Made by a program: the position numbers and the translations under genes
The notes under the pieces: generated by a model
What the model was told of the DNA's origin: nothing
Seen by the model: only the letters and a program-made list of their open reading frames with translations
Database searches by the model: none
Part shown: one piece after another, positions 1 through 6,552 of the stretch
Numbering within the stretch: the stretch's first letter is position 1
Layout: the number at the start of each line of letters is the position of its first letter
Assembly: GCA_045576675.1 (NCBI GenBank)
Contig: JAZNGX010000089.1
Span: 1-11,233 of the forward strand
Reading direction: 5' to 3'
Length of the DNA: 11,233 nt
Source of the DNA: JAZNGX01 sp045576675
GTDB lineage: Bacteria; Bacillota; Clostridia; Monoglobales; Firm-18

Positions 1-173
1 TTGTTAGTAACCTGATTTAAAATGTCTATGGTACTGATTTCAACGTTTTCGTACAAGGTATCAGATATTATATGATATGATATAGCACCCATCATAATGA
101 TGATAACAGCATTTATAATAACATATGAAGTCAAAAGTCTTAAACTATAGCTTTCTTTAAGTTTTTTTATCAT
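1..173 (-). CDS. N-terminus of a membrane-anchored regulator or sensor (partial)
   Basis: This is an open frame of 57 complete codons running off the left edge. It starts at ATG 171-173, behind a GAGGT ribosome binding site 7 nt upstream. The protein begins MIKKLKESYSLRLLTSYVII and has a basic, amphipathic N-terminus. A hydrophobic segment follows at about residues 14-36, then a polar stretch ending in DILNQVTN. A short cytoplasmic start, one membrane helix, and an outside segment resembling 'LLxQV' is how YesM-type sensor histidine kinases and membrane-bound AraC-family regulators with an extracellular sensor domain begin. Such proteins often sit beside glycan-degradation genes in Bacillota. 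The output domain lies outside the window, so kinase and transcription factor cannot be told apart. It has its own strong promoter and is separated from the upstream GH16 gene by a hairpin, so it is probably transcribed independently. A methyl-accepting protein or other single-span membrane protein is also possible. Confidence 0.7.
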   Translation of the reverse strand, partial: MIKKLKESYSLRLLTSYVIINAVIIIMMGAISYHIISDTLYENVEISTIDILNQVTN

Positions 174-180
174 AAATTAC

Positions 181-185
181 ACCTC
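181..185 (-). promoter_or_regulatory. Ribosome binding site of the partial regulator gene
   Basis: GAGGT on the minus strand, 7 nt before ATG 171-173. It supports that ATG as the true start of the gene leaving the left edge. Confidence 0.7.
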
Positions 186-224
186 AAAATGCGTTAATTA
201 ATCATTGCCTTACCAACCGTATAA

Positions 225-253
225 ATTTTAGCATACGCCAACATTTTTGTCAA
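225..253 (-). promoter_or_regulatory. Sigma-A-type promoter for the partial regulator gene
   Basis: On the minus strand there is a perfect -35 TTGACA (248-253), a 17-nt spacer, and a -10 TAAAAT (225-230) preceded by TGC, which gives an extended -10. The expected transcription start is near position 218, leaving a leader of about 45 nt before the ATG. It is by far the best-matching promoter in the window and needs no activator by its sequence. That fits a regulator made constitutively at a low level. Confidence 0.8.
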
Positions 254-282
254 CGATATAAAGCTGGTTATATTTACCACAA

Positions 283-317
283 AACAGAGCAAGACTCAAT
301 GCAGGTCCTGCTCTGTT
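283..317 (-). terminator. Hairpin after the leftmost GH16 gene, probable intrinsic terminator
   Basis: AACAGAGCA (minus strand, 309-317) pairs with TGCTCTGTT (283-291), giving a 9-bp stem. The 17-nt loop contains the start of a second small palindrome (GCAGGACCTGC, 301-311). It begins 13 nt after the stop codon at 331. The 3' side continues as TTTGTGG, so the U-run is short and termination may be incomplete. It separates the GH16 gene from the regulator promoter. Confidence 0.6.
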
Positions 318-330
318 CTCCAAGTTACTA

Positions 331-1836
331 TTATTTAGCCTGATAAATCTTTACCCAGTCAACCTGCATCTGTGTTTCACCGGTCATTGTCTGCTGGAAC
401 GCATCTAATTGGATACAAATATGATGTGCTACGTCAGGAATTGCTTCTTTATCTGTAAGTACCCATACCAAATTTCCGTCAACGAACATTTTGATTGCAT
501 CCTCTGTCCATTCCATTGCAACTGTACGCCATTCTTTAGCATCCAAAAAGTGAATATATTCTTTCTGTAAGTTCTTTATATCATAGTGAATGAATGTTGT
601 AAAACGGTTACGTGTTGTTGATGTACCTGTTTCGTACATATCATTTTCACCGTCAACAGGCCATTTTTCTGACTGAGGCCATGTTAATACAACACCGCTT
701 GTTGCACCGCTTGGATCTTCATCAGTTCTAACACGGAATTCAAACTTACCATACTTATAATTTTTTCTGTGAGCCATACCGCCTGATACCAACTTACCGT
801 CAACCATCTTAGCAGTTACTGTCAGGATACCATCTTTAACTGAGAATGCACTTGGTTTACGCAAGCCGTTTTTGTTATGTCCTGCTCCGTCATACATTAA
901 CCAGTTATTTGTATCAACTGCAGTACCGTCGAAGTTTTCTTCAAAAACCAAATCCCATTTATCGTCAGTATTTGATGTTATATATACTGTTGCAGTCTGG
1001 TCAATCCAGTCAACATATGCTCCTAAAGCTTCACCTACAAAACGTAGCGGAACCATAGTTCTTTCATTAATTAACTGAGCAGGTACATCAAGTGTAACTT
1101 CTGCTCCGCTAACCTGAGCTGTTGTTGAGCCGATAGGTAACACAATTTCAACATCGGCTTTTTTTGCTGTAACAGTCTGTGTAGCATCGTCCCATAAAAC
1201 TTCGGCTTCTAAAGCTTCAAAGATAGCTCTTAGAGGAACTAATGTACGATCCTCAACAATTATAGGAGTCTGGTCAGGGAATAATACTGTCTTTGAATCA
1301 ACTACTACTTGGATATCAAGCAAGTCAGGACTTATATCATCTTCACTGCCTGTGTCTTCAAAGATTTTGAATTCTGATAAACCAGGCCAAGCCCAGTCAG
1401 TTGTGCTTGTGCATGTGAAACGAACATATCTGCCTGTAGCCTTATAAATATCAACTACCTGTGTTTTGTTGTCCTGATTATCTTTCTTATCTACAACCGT
1501 GGTCCAGTTTTCATCATCATCAGATACTTCGATTATGTAACCATAAATGATGTTAACTCTTGGCCATACGATTGATGAACCTGCAATATTTTTAACTTCA
1601 CCAAGGTCAACCTTTAACCAGTGACCCATATTTCCGTCAGCTGAAGCCCATCTTGTACTACGATCCCCGTCTATTGCATGAATAGCAATGTTGTTTTTAC
1701 CTGTTTCTTCACTGTCAGCTGTAGCAACAGCACCCTTTGCAAGGTTATTTGGAGCCGCTGATACTGTTGTAAACTGCAAAGCACAACACAAACCAATTAT
1801 GCAACCAAACAGACCTAAACTTAATAATTTTTTCAT
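331..1836 (-). CDS. Secreted discoidin/stalk/GH16 endo-glycanase, copy A
   Basis: This 501-residue exported enzyme is predicted to cleave a beta-linked polysaccharide internally. Domains in order: signal peptide 1-27 (hydrophobic core, cleavage after VSA); F5/8 type C (discoidin, CBM32-like) carbohydrate-binding domain about 29-162; stalk domain of the 'copper amine oxidase N-like' type about 172-288, with paired VPLR motifs (200-203, 263-266); GH16 catalytic domain about 292-501. The GH16 signature ENDMYE (397-402) supplies the expected nucleophile E397, assisting D399 and acid/base E402, so the site looks intact. Start is ATG 1834-1836, with AGGAGG 6 nt upstream. By eye the catalytic half is about four-fifths identical to the gene at 4898-6394, with the same domain order throughout. 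It has its own promoter carrying the 33-nt element shared with that paralogue. GH16 covers laminarinases, lichenases, agarases, carrageenases and others; the substrate is not evident. Confidence 0.92.
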   Translation of the reverse strand: MKKLLSLGLFGCIIGLCCALQFTTVSAAPNNLAKGAVATADSEETGKNNIAIHAIDGDRSTRWASADGNMGHWLKVDLGEVKNIAGSSIVWPRVNIIYGYIIEVSDDDENWTTVVDKKDNQDNKTQVVDIYKATGRYVRFTCTSTTDWAWPGLSEFKIFEDTGSEDDISPDLLDIQVVVDSKTVLFPDQTPIIVEDRTLVPLRAIFEALEAEVLWDDATQTVTAKKADVEIVLPIGSTTAQVSGAEVTLDVPAQLINERTMVPLRFVGEALGAYVDWIDQTATVYITSNTDDKWDLVFEENFDGTAVDTNNWLMYDGAGHNKNGLRKPSAFSVKDGILTVTAKMVDGKLVSGGMAHRKNYKYGKFEFRVRTDEDPSGATSGVVLTWPQSEKWPVDGENDMYETGTSTTRNRFTTFIHYDIKNLQKEYIHFLDAKEWRTVAMEWTEDAIKMFVDGNLVWVLTDKEAIPDVAHHICIQLDAFQQTMTGETQMQVDWVKIYQAK

Positions 1837-1842
1837 TGTACC

Positions 1843-1848
1843 CCTCCT
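1843..1848 (-). promoter_or_regulatory. Ribosome binding site of GH16 copy A
   Basis: AGGAGG on the minus strand, 6 nt before ATG 1834-1836. It is a perfect Shine-Dalgarno core and fixes the start. Confidence 0.85.
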
Positions 1849-1903
1849 AATGATAAATAATCAAATTGAATTCATTTAAAATTCAACATAATAGTACAAT
1901 ACT

Positions 1904-1909
1904 ATTTTA
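1904..1909 (-). promoter_or_regulatory. -10 hexamer of the GH16 copy A promoter
   Basis: TAAAAT on the minus strand. It sits 25 nt downstream of the end of the 33-nt shared element, exactly as TATAAT does upstream of the paralogue at 4898-6394. The hexamer 17 nt upstream (TATTAT) is a poor -35, so the promoter probably depends on an activator. An ATAGTA/TACTAT inverted repeat with a 3-nt loop (1891-1905) overlaps the expected transcription start and could be an operator or a weak leader hairpin. Confidence 0.55.
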
Positions 1910-1934
1910 AAATATTTTGCAAATAAATAATAGT

Positions 1935-1967
1935 AAAAAACTAACTATTAATATAAAAAATATGACA
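1935..1967 (-). repeat. 33-nt conserved upstream element, copy A
   Basis: On the minus strand it begins TGTCATATTTTT and ends AATAGTTAGTTTTTT. It matches the copy at 6479-6511 at 32 of 33 positions, while the flanking intergenic DNA is largely dissimilar. It lies about 100-130 nt before the ATG and just upstream of where the -35 should be. It contains the palindromic TATTAATA core. The likely role is a binding site for a transcriptional activator. Residual identity from a recent duplication is the alternative. Confidence 0.65.
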
Positions 1968-2013
1968 TTTTAACAAAAAACCGTTTAATTCTGTTGTAAT
2001 ATTCTTTATGAAT

Positions 2014-4842
2014 TTATTTAAGCTGTAATTCATTAACTAATGGACTCATTTTTGAATTCCATATAAAACCTTTTATGTTAAAGTTACTGTATTTAATATC
2101 ATCAGCAGTCAACGTAACGGTTGAACGCACAGTATATTTATCTCTGTTAGACGGTATAATAACCGACTTTGGAATTACTTTAATAAGCCTATCGCCATCG
2201 TATAATGCCATATAAGTATTGCACATAATAAGTGCGTTGGTATTATATGCATTTGTCTGAAGCTTGTATGTGCCTGGTACAAACATCTTGGCATCTGTAA
2301 TTACACTTTCATCCTCCCTGTAAAACGAAAGCTCATCAAACCATAGATTTGAAGCATCTTCTATGCTATTAATTTTAAGATTATCAACAGTAAAATATGA
2401 CTTTGAGCTACCATACTGATTTGCACCTCTGGAACACATAGCCATTCTGTAATTTTTTGCATCACTTAAACATTCAGTAGCTTTGATAGTATGAGTTAAG
2501 GCCAAAGTATTATTATAGTACACATTTATTATATCATCAATAACCTCAATCTTCAAAGGTGCTGTACCGGCAACAGGCAATGCATACGATGTCTTTGTTT
2601 CAGATACAGTATATTCTTCAGTTTCACTGCCTGTACCATTACTATCCGTTACATTAGTAAGTATAACTTTGAACGAACCCGTACCCGCCTTTATATCGGG
2701 AAAATAATATACACGATATAGTTTCGTTCCATTTGCATCCTTTTCATTTTTTCTTACATCAACTCTGAAACCTGAAGGAAGACCACTTCCGTCAACAGTT
2801 ACAATATTCCCACTGTAACCAAGCTCATATTCCAAAGTAAAATTCTTTGGAGTATAAATATCCTGAGTTCTTGCCCAGCTATCAAACATTTTCAATCGGT
2901 AATTTGAAACACCGCCCACATCCTGTATAACATCAATGTTTCGGTCTATTGCATAAAATGGTTCTGAAACGTTGTATGCTTCGTTCATAATTTCATTTTG
3001 TGAACCGACAAAATCACTTCTGTTTACCTTTTTAATCAATAAGTTGTCAAGATTAAAGCTACAGCCTTCTGCTCCTGTACCTGTTAATGATTGTATAGAC
3101 AAGCAATAACTCACATCATTGCTGTTATACGAATTATCTATTACTGCATAAACCTTTTCATAATCAAAATATATAATTAGCTTATCTTCAAAGGTTACAA
3201 ATTTAACATGGTGTTTTTTTAAACCATCAGCATCAGTCAGCTGATATTTTCCATTCCCTCTGTTTGCACCTTCAAATGAATATGGATTGCAGTGAAAATA
3301 ATATCCGCTACCATCATCCCTGGCAATTCGTACACCGGCATATCCGGTCAAATTTGACAACCCGATTTTATTGAATTCGCCATAGCTGAATAAATATCCA
3401 CCCGTCTTTTCACCTATCGGCTTTCTCATATTAATTTGGATAGCGTTAAAATTATTACTGGTAATATCAAATTCAACTGAGGCATTTTTAGGAACTTTTA
3501 TATCATCAAACTTAATACCTGCAGGTACATTAAGTGTCATACCGTCAGATCGGCACTCAACAGGTGCAAAATCCGGTACAGTATCACAATCTTCATACAA
3601 CACTACATTACTGCTGTCGGTATAATCCGGAGCTTTGGAAATCGGCGAATCGTTAATATCGCTAAAATCATCATTTGATTTCAAGTACAAAGCAACATTG
3701 TCTCCATAACCCTTGCCCGTTCCTTCGGTATTTCTATAAAAAAATACTGTAGCCTGAGTATTTTGAGGCCCGGTTGTAAACTCTATTGTTTTTTTGCTGT
3801 ACACTGTAGTTGATGTTGATTCTTTTAATTCATTTCCTCCATAATTCTTAACACCGAAAGAAATGACACCATCGGTTTTTTCTGTTTTTACATCACCTGA
3901 TAATACATATATTGTATTTGGTGACAAATCAACTATAGTTTGTTCAGCACCGGAATCCGCATCAAGCTCTATTGCATATTTCCCTTCAGAGCTGTTAATT
4001 GAAGTAATGCTGTGTGTACCATAGCAATTCCAAAAAGCATTGCTTTTTGATTCAAAACCCTCATTAGTAACCAGATTTGTATCCTGATATATTCTTACAT
4101 AGTCTACCTGAAGCTTAACAGGCTGTGTAAGAGTTCTGCCACCGAAAATAGTATCTAACTGTATAGCAAAAGCGTGCTTTACATCAGGAATAGCTCTTAA
4201 ATTATCAGTACTGTAACTCAACACACCGTCGACATACACCTCTATCCTGCCCGGTTTCCATATGAAAATAATATCGTGCCAAACCTTTGCATCAAAATTA
4301 TGTCTGTAATTAATATGCGCATCAGTATTCTGGTTTGTCCCTGTGCCGTAATGCAGATTTGTTTCAAAATTATTTCTTGTAGAACTTGTTGAGGTTTCAT
4401 AAATGTCATTTTCACCGCCCTTTGGCCAGCCAACATCATCACCTGGCCACGTTAATACAACACCGCTTGTAGTGCTTGTAGGGTCAGCGTCACATCTTAC
4501 ACGAAATTCATACTTCCCGTAAGCATAATACTTCTTGTGCATAATATGGCCTGTAACAACATCATATTGCCCTTTAACAGTTCCCATATCTGCCGTAATT
4601 GTTAAAATTCCATTATTAACATTAACTGCACTTGCCATACGAAAACCGTTGCCGTTATGCCCATTTTTGTTTCCGTTATCACTGTTGAATACCCACCAAT
4701 CATCTTTGTTAATCGCTGTTCCATCGAAATTATCTTCAAAAACCAAATTCCATTCCGGCGCAGCGGCTACAAAAACAGACTGTGGTATAAAAGCTATTAT
4801 CAGAACTGATGCAAATATTATAAAATATGTAAGTTTTCTCAC
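2014..4842 (-). CDS. Secreted multi-domain GH16 endo-glycanase, 942 residues
   Basis: This is an exported GH16 enzyme of a different architecture from its neighbours. Signal peptide 1-28 (cleavage after VAAA or nearby); N-terminal GH16 domain about 29-254, starting WNLVFEDNFDG, with catalytic signature ENDIYE (E144, D146, E149) intact; a jelly-roll module resembling CBM4/9-type modules about 255-388; two beta-rich regions about 413-607 and 628-828 that each end in a phenylalanine-x-(V/L)DNL pattern and look like related concanavalin-like folds; and a C-terminal beta domain about 832-942, ending near FNIKGFIWNS, a pattern seen at the end of many Clostridia surface proteins. Start is GTG 4840-4842 with GGGGG 8 nt upstream. 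Only 55 nt separate it from the preceding GH16 gene, with no promoter or hairpin visible, so the two are probably co-transcribed. No cell-wall anchor (LPXTG, SLH) is seen. Substrate unknown; the middle regions are unassigned. Confidence 0.9.
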   Translation of the reverse strand: MRKLTYFIIFASVLIIAFIPQSVFVAAAPEWNLVFEDNFDGTAINKDDWWVFNSDNGNKNGHNGNGFRMASAVNVNNGILTITADMGTVKGQYDVVTGHIMHKKYYAYGKYEFRVRCDADPTSTTSGVVLTWPGDDVGWPKGGENDIYETSTSSTRNNFETNLHYGTGTNQNTDAHINYRHNFDAKVWHDIIFIWKPGRIEVYVDGVLSYSTDNLRAIPDVKHAFAIQLDTIFGGRTLTQPVKLQVDYVRIYQDTNLVTNEGFESKSNAFWNCYGTHSITSINSSEGKYAIELDADSGAEQTIVDLSPNTIYVLSGDVKTEKTDGVISFGVKNYGGNELKESTSTTVYSKKTIEFTTGPQNTQATVFFYRNTEGTGKGYGDNVALYLKSNDDFSDINDSPISKAPDYTDSSNVVLYEDCDTVPDFAPVECRSDGMTLNVPAGIKFDDIKVPKNASVEFDITSNNFNAIQINMRKPIGEKTGGYLFSYGEFNKIGLSNLTGYAGVRIARDDGSGYYFHCNPYSFEGANRGNGKYQLTDADGLKKHHVKFVTFEDKLIIYFDYEKVYAVIDNSYNSNDVSYCLSIQSLTGTGAEGCSFNLDNLLIKKVNRSDFVGSQNEIMNEAYNVSEPFYAIDRNIDVIQDVGGVSNYRLKMFDSWARTQDIYTPKNFTLEYELGYSGNIVTVDGSGLPSGFRVDVRKNEKDANGTKLYRVYYFPDIKAGTGSFKVILTNVTDSNGTGSETEEYTVSETKTSYALPVAGTAPLKIEVIDDIINVYYNNTLALTHTIKATECLSDAKNYRMAMCSRGANQYGSSKSYFTVDNLKINSIEDASNLWFDELSFYREDESVITDAKMFVPGTYKLQTNAYNTNALIMCNTYMALYDGDRLIKVIPKSVIIPSNRDKYTVRSTVTLTADDIKYSNFNIKGFIWNSKMSPLVNELQLK

Positions 4843-4850
4843 AAGTTATT

Positions 4851-4855
4851 CCCCC
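4851..4855 (-). promoter_or_regulatory. Ribosome binding site deciding the GTG start of the 942-residue GH16
   Basis: GGGGG on the minus strand, 8 nt before GTG 4840-4842. No in-frame ATG near a better site precedes the signal peptide, so the GTG start is favoured. The weaker site and codon suggest lower translation than the paralogous GH16 genes, which have AGGAGG and ATG. Confidence 0.6.
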
Positions 4856-4897
4856 GGATTTTAAATATTCTATATTAATCCTTGTTGCCATCTTTAA

Positions 4898-6394
4898 TTA
4901 TTTAGCCTGATAAATTTTCACCCAGTCAACATACATTTTTGTTTCACCCGTCATTGACGTTCTAAAAGCATCTAACTGAATACAGATGTGATGTGCAACA
5001 TCGGGAATTGCCTCTTTATCTCTTAATACCCAGTGGCAGTTTCCGTCAACGTACATTTTGATTTCATCCTCTGACCATTCCATTGCAACTGTGTGCCACT
5101 CTTTGGCATCTACATTGTGAATAAACTGTTTTTGATAGTTCTTTATATCATAGTGAATATATGTTGTAAAACGATCACGTGTTTTTGACTGTCCTGTTTC
5201 GTACATATCATTCTCTCCGTCAACAGGCCATTTTTCTGACTGAGGCCATGTTAATACAACGGCACTTGTTGCACCGCTTGGGTCAGGATCACTCTTTACA
5301 CGGAATTCAAACTTACCATATTTGTAATTTTTCTTATGTGCCATACCGCCTGAAACAAGGTCTTCACCAATCATTTTCGCAGTTACAGTCAGAAGACCAT
5401 CCTTAACAGAAAATGCTCTCGGACTTCTAAGACCGTTTTTATTGTGACCGGGTCCGTCATAAATGTTCCATGTGTTGGTATCTACTTCTGTTCCGTCAAA
5501 ATTCTCTTCAAAAACAAGCTCCCACTTATCGTCGTTGTTTGAGGTTACATATACAGTAGCTGATGAATCAACCCAGTTTACATTTGCTCCTACTGCTTCG
5601 CTCAAAAAACGCAAGGGAACCATTGTTCTGTCGTTAACAAGCTGTGCAGGAACGTCAAGCTCTACCTCTGCTCCGTTGATTTCAACCTTATGTGAGCCGA
5701 TTGGAAGTTTAATTTCAACATCACCTTTTTTAGCTGATACAGTCTGCGTAGGGTCATCCCACATAACCTCTGCACCTAACGCTTCAAACAATGCCCTTAG
5801 TGGAACTAATGTTCTGTTCTCAACAATTATAGGTGTCTGGTCGGGGAACATCAGCGGATTACCATCTAGAATTACCATAATATCAATATAATTCGGGTCA
5901 ACATCATTTTCACTTCCGGTATCTTCGAATACATTGAACTCAACTATACTTGCCCAACCCCAGTCGGTTGCACTTGTATTTGTTATGCGAAGATATCTTG
6001 CTTTTGTCTTATATTCATCGACAATTATCATTTTAGCTTCATTATTTTTTGTTTTGTCAACAACTGTTGTCCAGTTTGAATCATCATCTGAAGCTTCAAT
6101 CTTGTAACCGTAGATTCTGCTTGGTGTTTCCCACTCGATTGATGAGCCAGCAATGTTTTTAACCTCGCCTAAGTCAACCTTTATCCAGTGACCCATATCA
6201 CCGTCATTTGCAGCCCATCTGGTACCGCGGTTTCCGTCAACTGCATTTATTGCAAAGTTTCCCTTTTCAGTTTCTTCGCTGTCTACCGTAACAACTGCGC
6301 CTTTTGCAAGATTATTGGGTGCAGCCAGCACTGTTGTAAATTGCAGTATACAGCACAAAGAAATCATAAAACACACTAAACCAAAATTTTTCAT
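4898..6394 (-). CDS. Secreted discoidin/stalk/GH16 endo-glycanase, copy B
   Basis: This 498-residue exported enzyme is the paralogue of the gene at 331-1836. Signal peptide 1-24 (cleavage after VLA); F5/8 type C carbohydrate-binding domain about 27-159; stalk domain about 169-285 with VPLR at 197-200 and 259-262; GH16 domain about 289-498 with signature ENDMYE (nucleophile E394, D396, acid/base E399). I chose ATG 6392-6394 because AGGAGG lies 5 nt upstream and a signal peptide follows directly; an upstream in-frame ATG at 6427 would add 11 polar residues and has no such site. It opens a transcription unit with its own promoter and 33-nt element, just downstream of the terminator of the GH130 operon. 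Differences from copy A are spread over all domains, including sugar-site neighbours (TSTTRN versus QSKTRD after the catalytic motif), so the two may differ in fine specificity. Substrate unknown. Confidence 0.92.
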   Translation of the reverse strand: MKNFGLVCFMISLCCILQFTTVLAAPNNLAKGAVVTVDSEETEKGNFAINAVDGNRGTRWAANDGDMGHWIKVDLGEVKNIAGSSIEWETPSRIYGYKIEASDDDSNWTTVVDKTKNNEAKMIIVDEYKTKARYLRITNTSATDWGWASIVEFNVFEDTGSENDVDPNYIDIMVILDGNPLMFPDQTPIIVENRTLVPLRALFEALGAEVMWDDPTQTVSAKKGDVEIKLPIGSHKVEINGAEVELDVPAQLVNDRTMVPLRFLSEAVGANVNWVDSSATVYVTSNNDDKWELVFEENFDGTEVDTNTWNIYDGPGHNKNGLRSPRAFSVKDGLLTVTAKMIGEDLVSGGMAHKKNYKYGKFEFRVKSDPDPSGATSAVVLTWPQSEKWPVDGENDMYETGQSKTRDRFTTYIHYDIKNYQKQFIHNVDAKEWHTVAMEWSEDEIKMYVDGNCHWVLRDKEAIPDVAHHICIQLDAFRTSMTGETKMYVDWVKIYQAK

Positions 6395-6399
6395 AATGC

Positions 6400-6405
6400 C
6401 CTCCT
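6400..6405 (-). promoter_or_regulatory. Ribosome binding site deciding the start of GH16 copy B
   Basis: AGGAGG on the minus strand, 5 nt before ATG 6392-6394. It rules in that start over the in-frame ATG at 6427. Confidence 0.85.
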
Positions 6406-6447
6406 TATGACAAAGCCTTATAATCACACAAAATAATATATAATATC

Positions 6448-6453
6448 ATTATA
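6448..6453 (-). promoter_or_regulatory. -10 hexamer of the GH16 copy B promoter
   Basis: Consensus TATAAT on the minus strand, with a leader of roughly 45-50 nt before the ATG. The hexamer 17 nt upstream (TGGCTT) is a poor -35. The spacing to the 33-nt element (25 nt from its end) is identical to that at GH16 copy A. Confidence 0.6.
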
Positions 6454-6478
6454 AACCATATTGTGTATTAAAGCCAGC

Positions 6479-6511
6479 AAAAAACTAACTATTAATATTA
6501 AAAATATGACA
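6479..6511 (-). repeat. 33-nt conserved upstream element, copy B
   Basis: This is the second copy of the element at 1935-1967, differing at one position (A for T, at position 13 of the element). It starts TGTCATATTTTT and immediately abuts the last base of the upstream terminator hairpin at 6512. Its AT-rich 5' end may therefore double as the U-rich tail of that terminator. Confidence 0.65.
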
Positions 6512-6547
6512 AAAAGCATAAGAAAGATTAATCCCTCTTATGCTTTT
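6512..6547 (-). terminator. Intrinsic terminator after the GH130 gene
   Basis: On the minus strand AAAAGCATAAGA (6536-6547) pairs perfectly with TCTTATGCTTTT (6512-6523), a 12-bp stem with a 12-nt loop. The downstream strand continues TGTCATATTTTT. It starts 5 nt after the GH130 stop codon at 6553. It marks the end of the GH-A/GH2/GH130 operon. Confidence 0.8.
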
Positions 6548-6552
6548 AATTA

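Larger units (their letters stand above)
1837..2013. other. AT-rich intergenic promoter region between the two leftmost GH16 genes
   Basis: This 177-nt non-coding stretch holds the leader, -10 and 33-nt element of GH16 copy A. No convincing GC-stemmed terminator follows the stop at 2014. Read-through from the 942-residue GH16 gene into copy A is therefore possible. Confidence 0.6.

Noticed and set aside
846..1078. Plus-strand open frames opposite the GH16 copy A gene
   Set aside because: They lie wholly inside a convincing enzyme gene on the other strand, lack ribosome binding sites and show no domain pattern. Similar plus-strand frames opposite the other genes were dropped for the same reason.
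1968..2013. Terminator after the 942-residue GH16
   Set aside because: The stretch has a T-run on the minus strand but no stem with paired G/C bases. Only short AT or mismatched pairings were found.
6395..6427. Start of GH16 copy B at 6427
   Set aside because: The 11 extra residues are polar and charged and would precede the signal peptide. The AGGAGG at 6400-6405 serves the ATG at 6392-6394.
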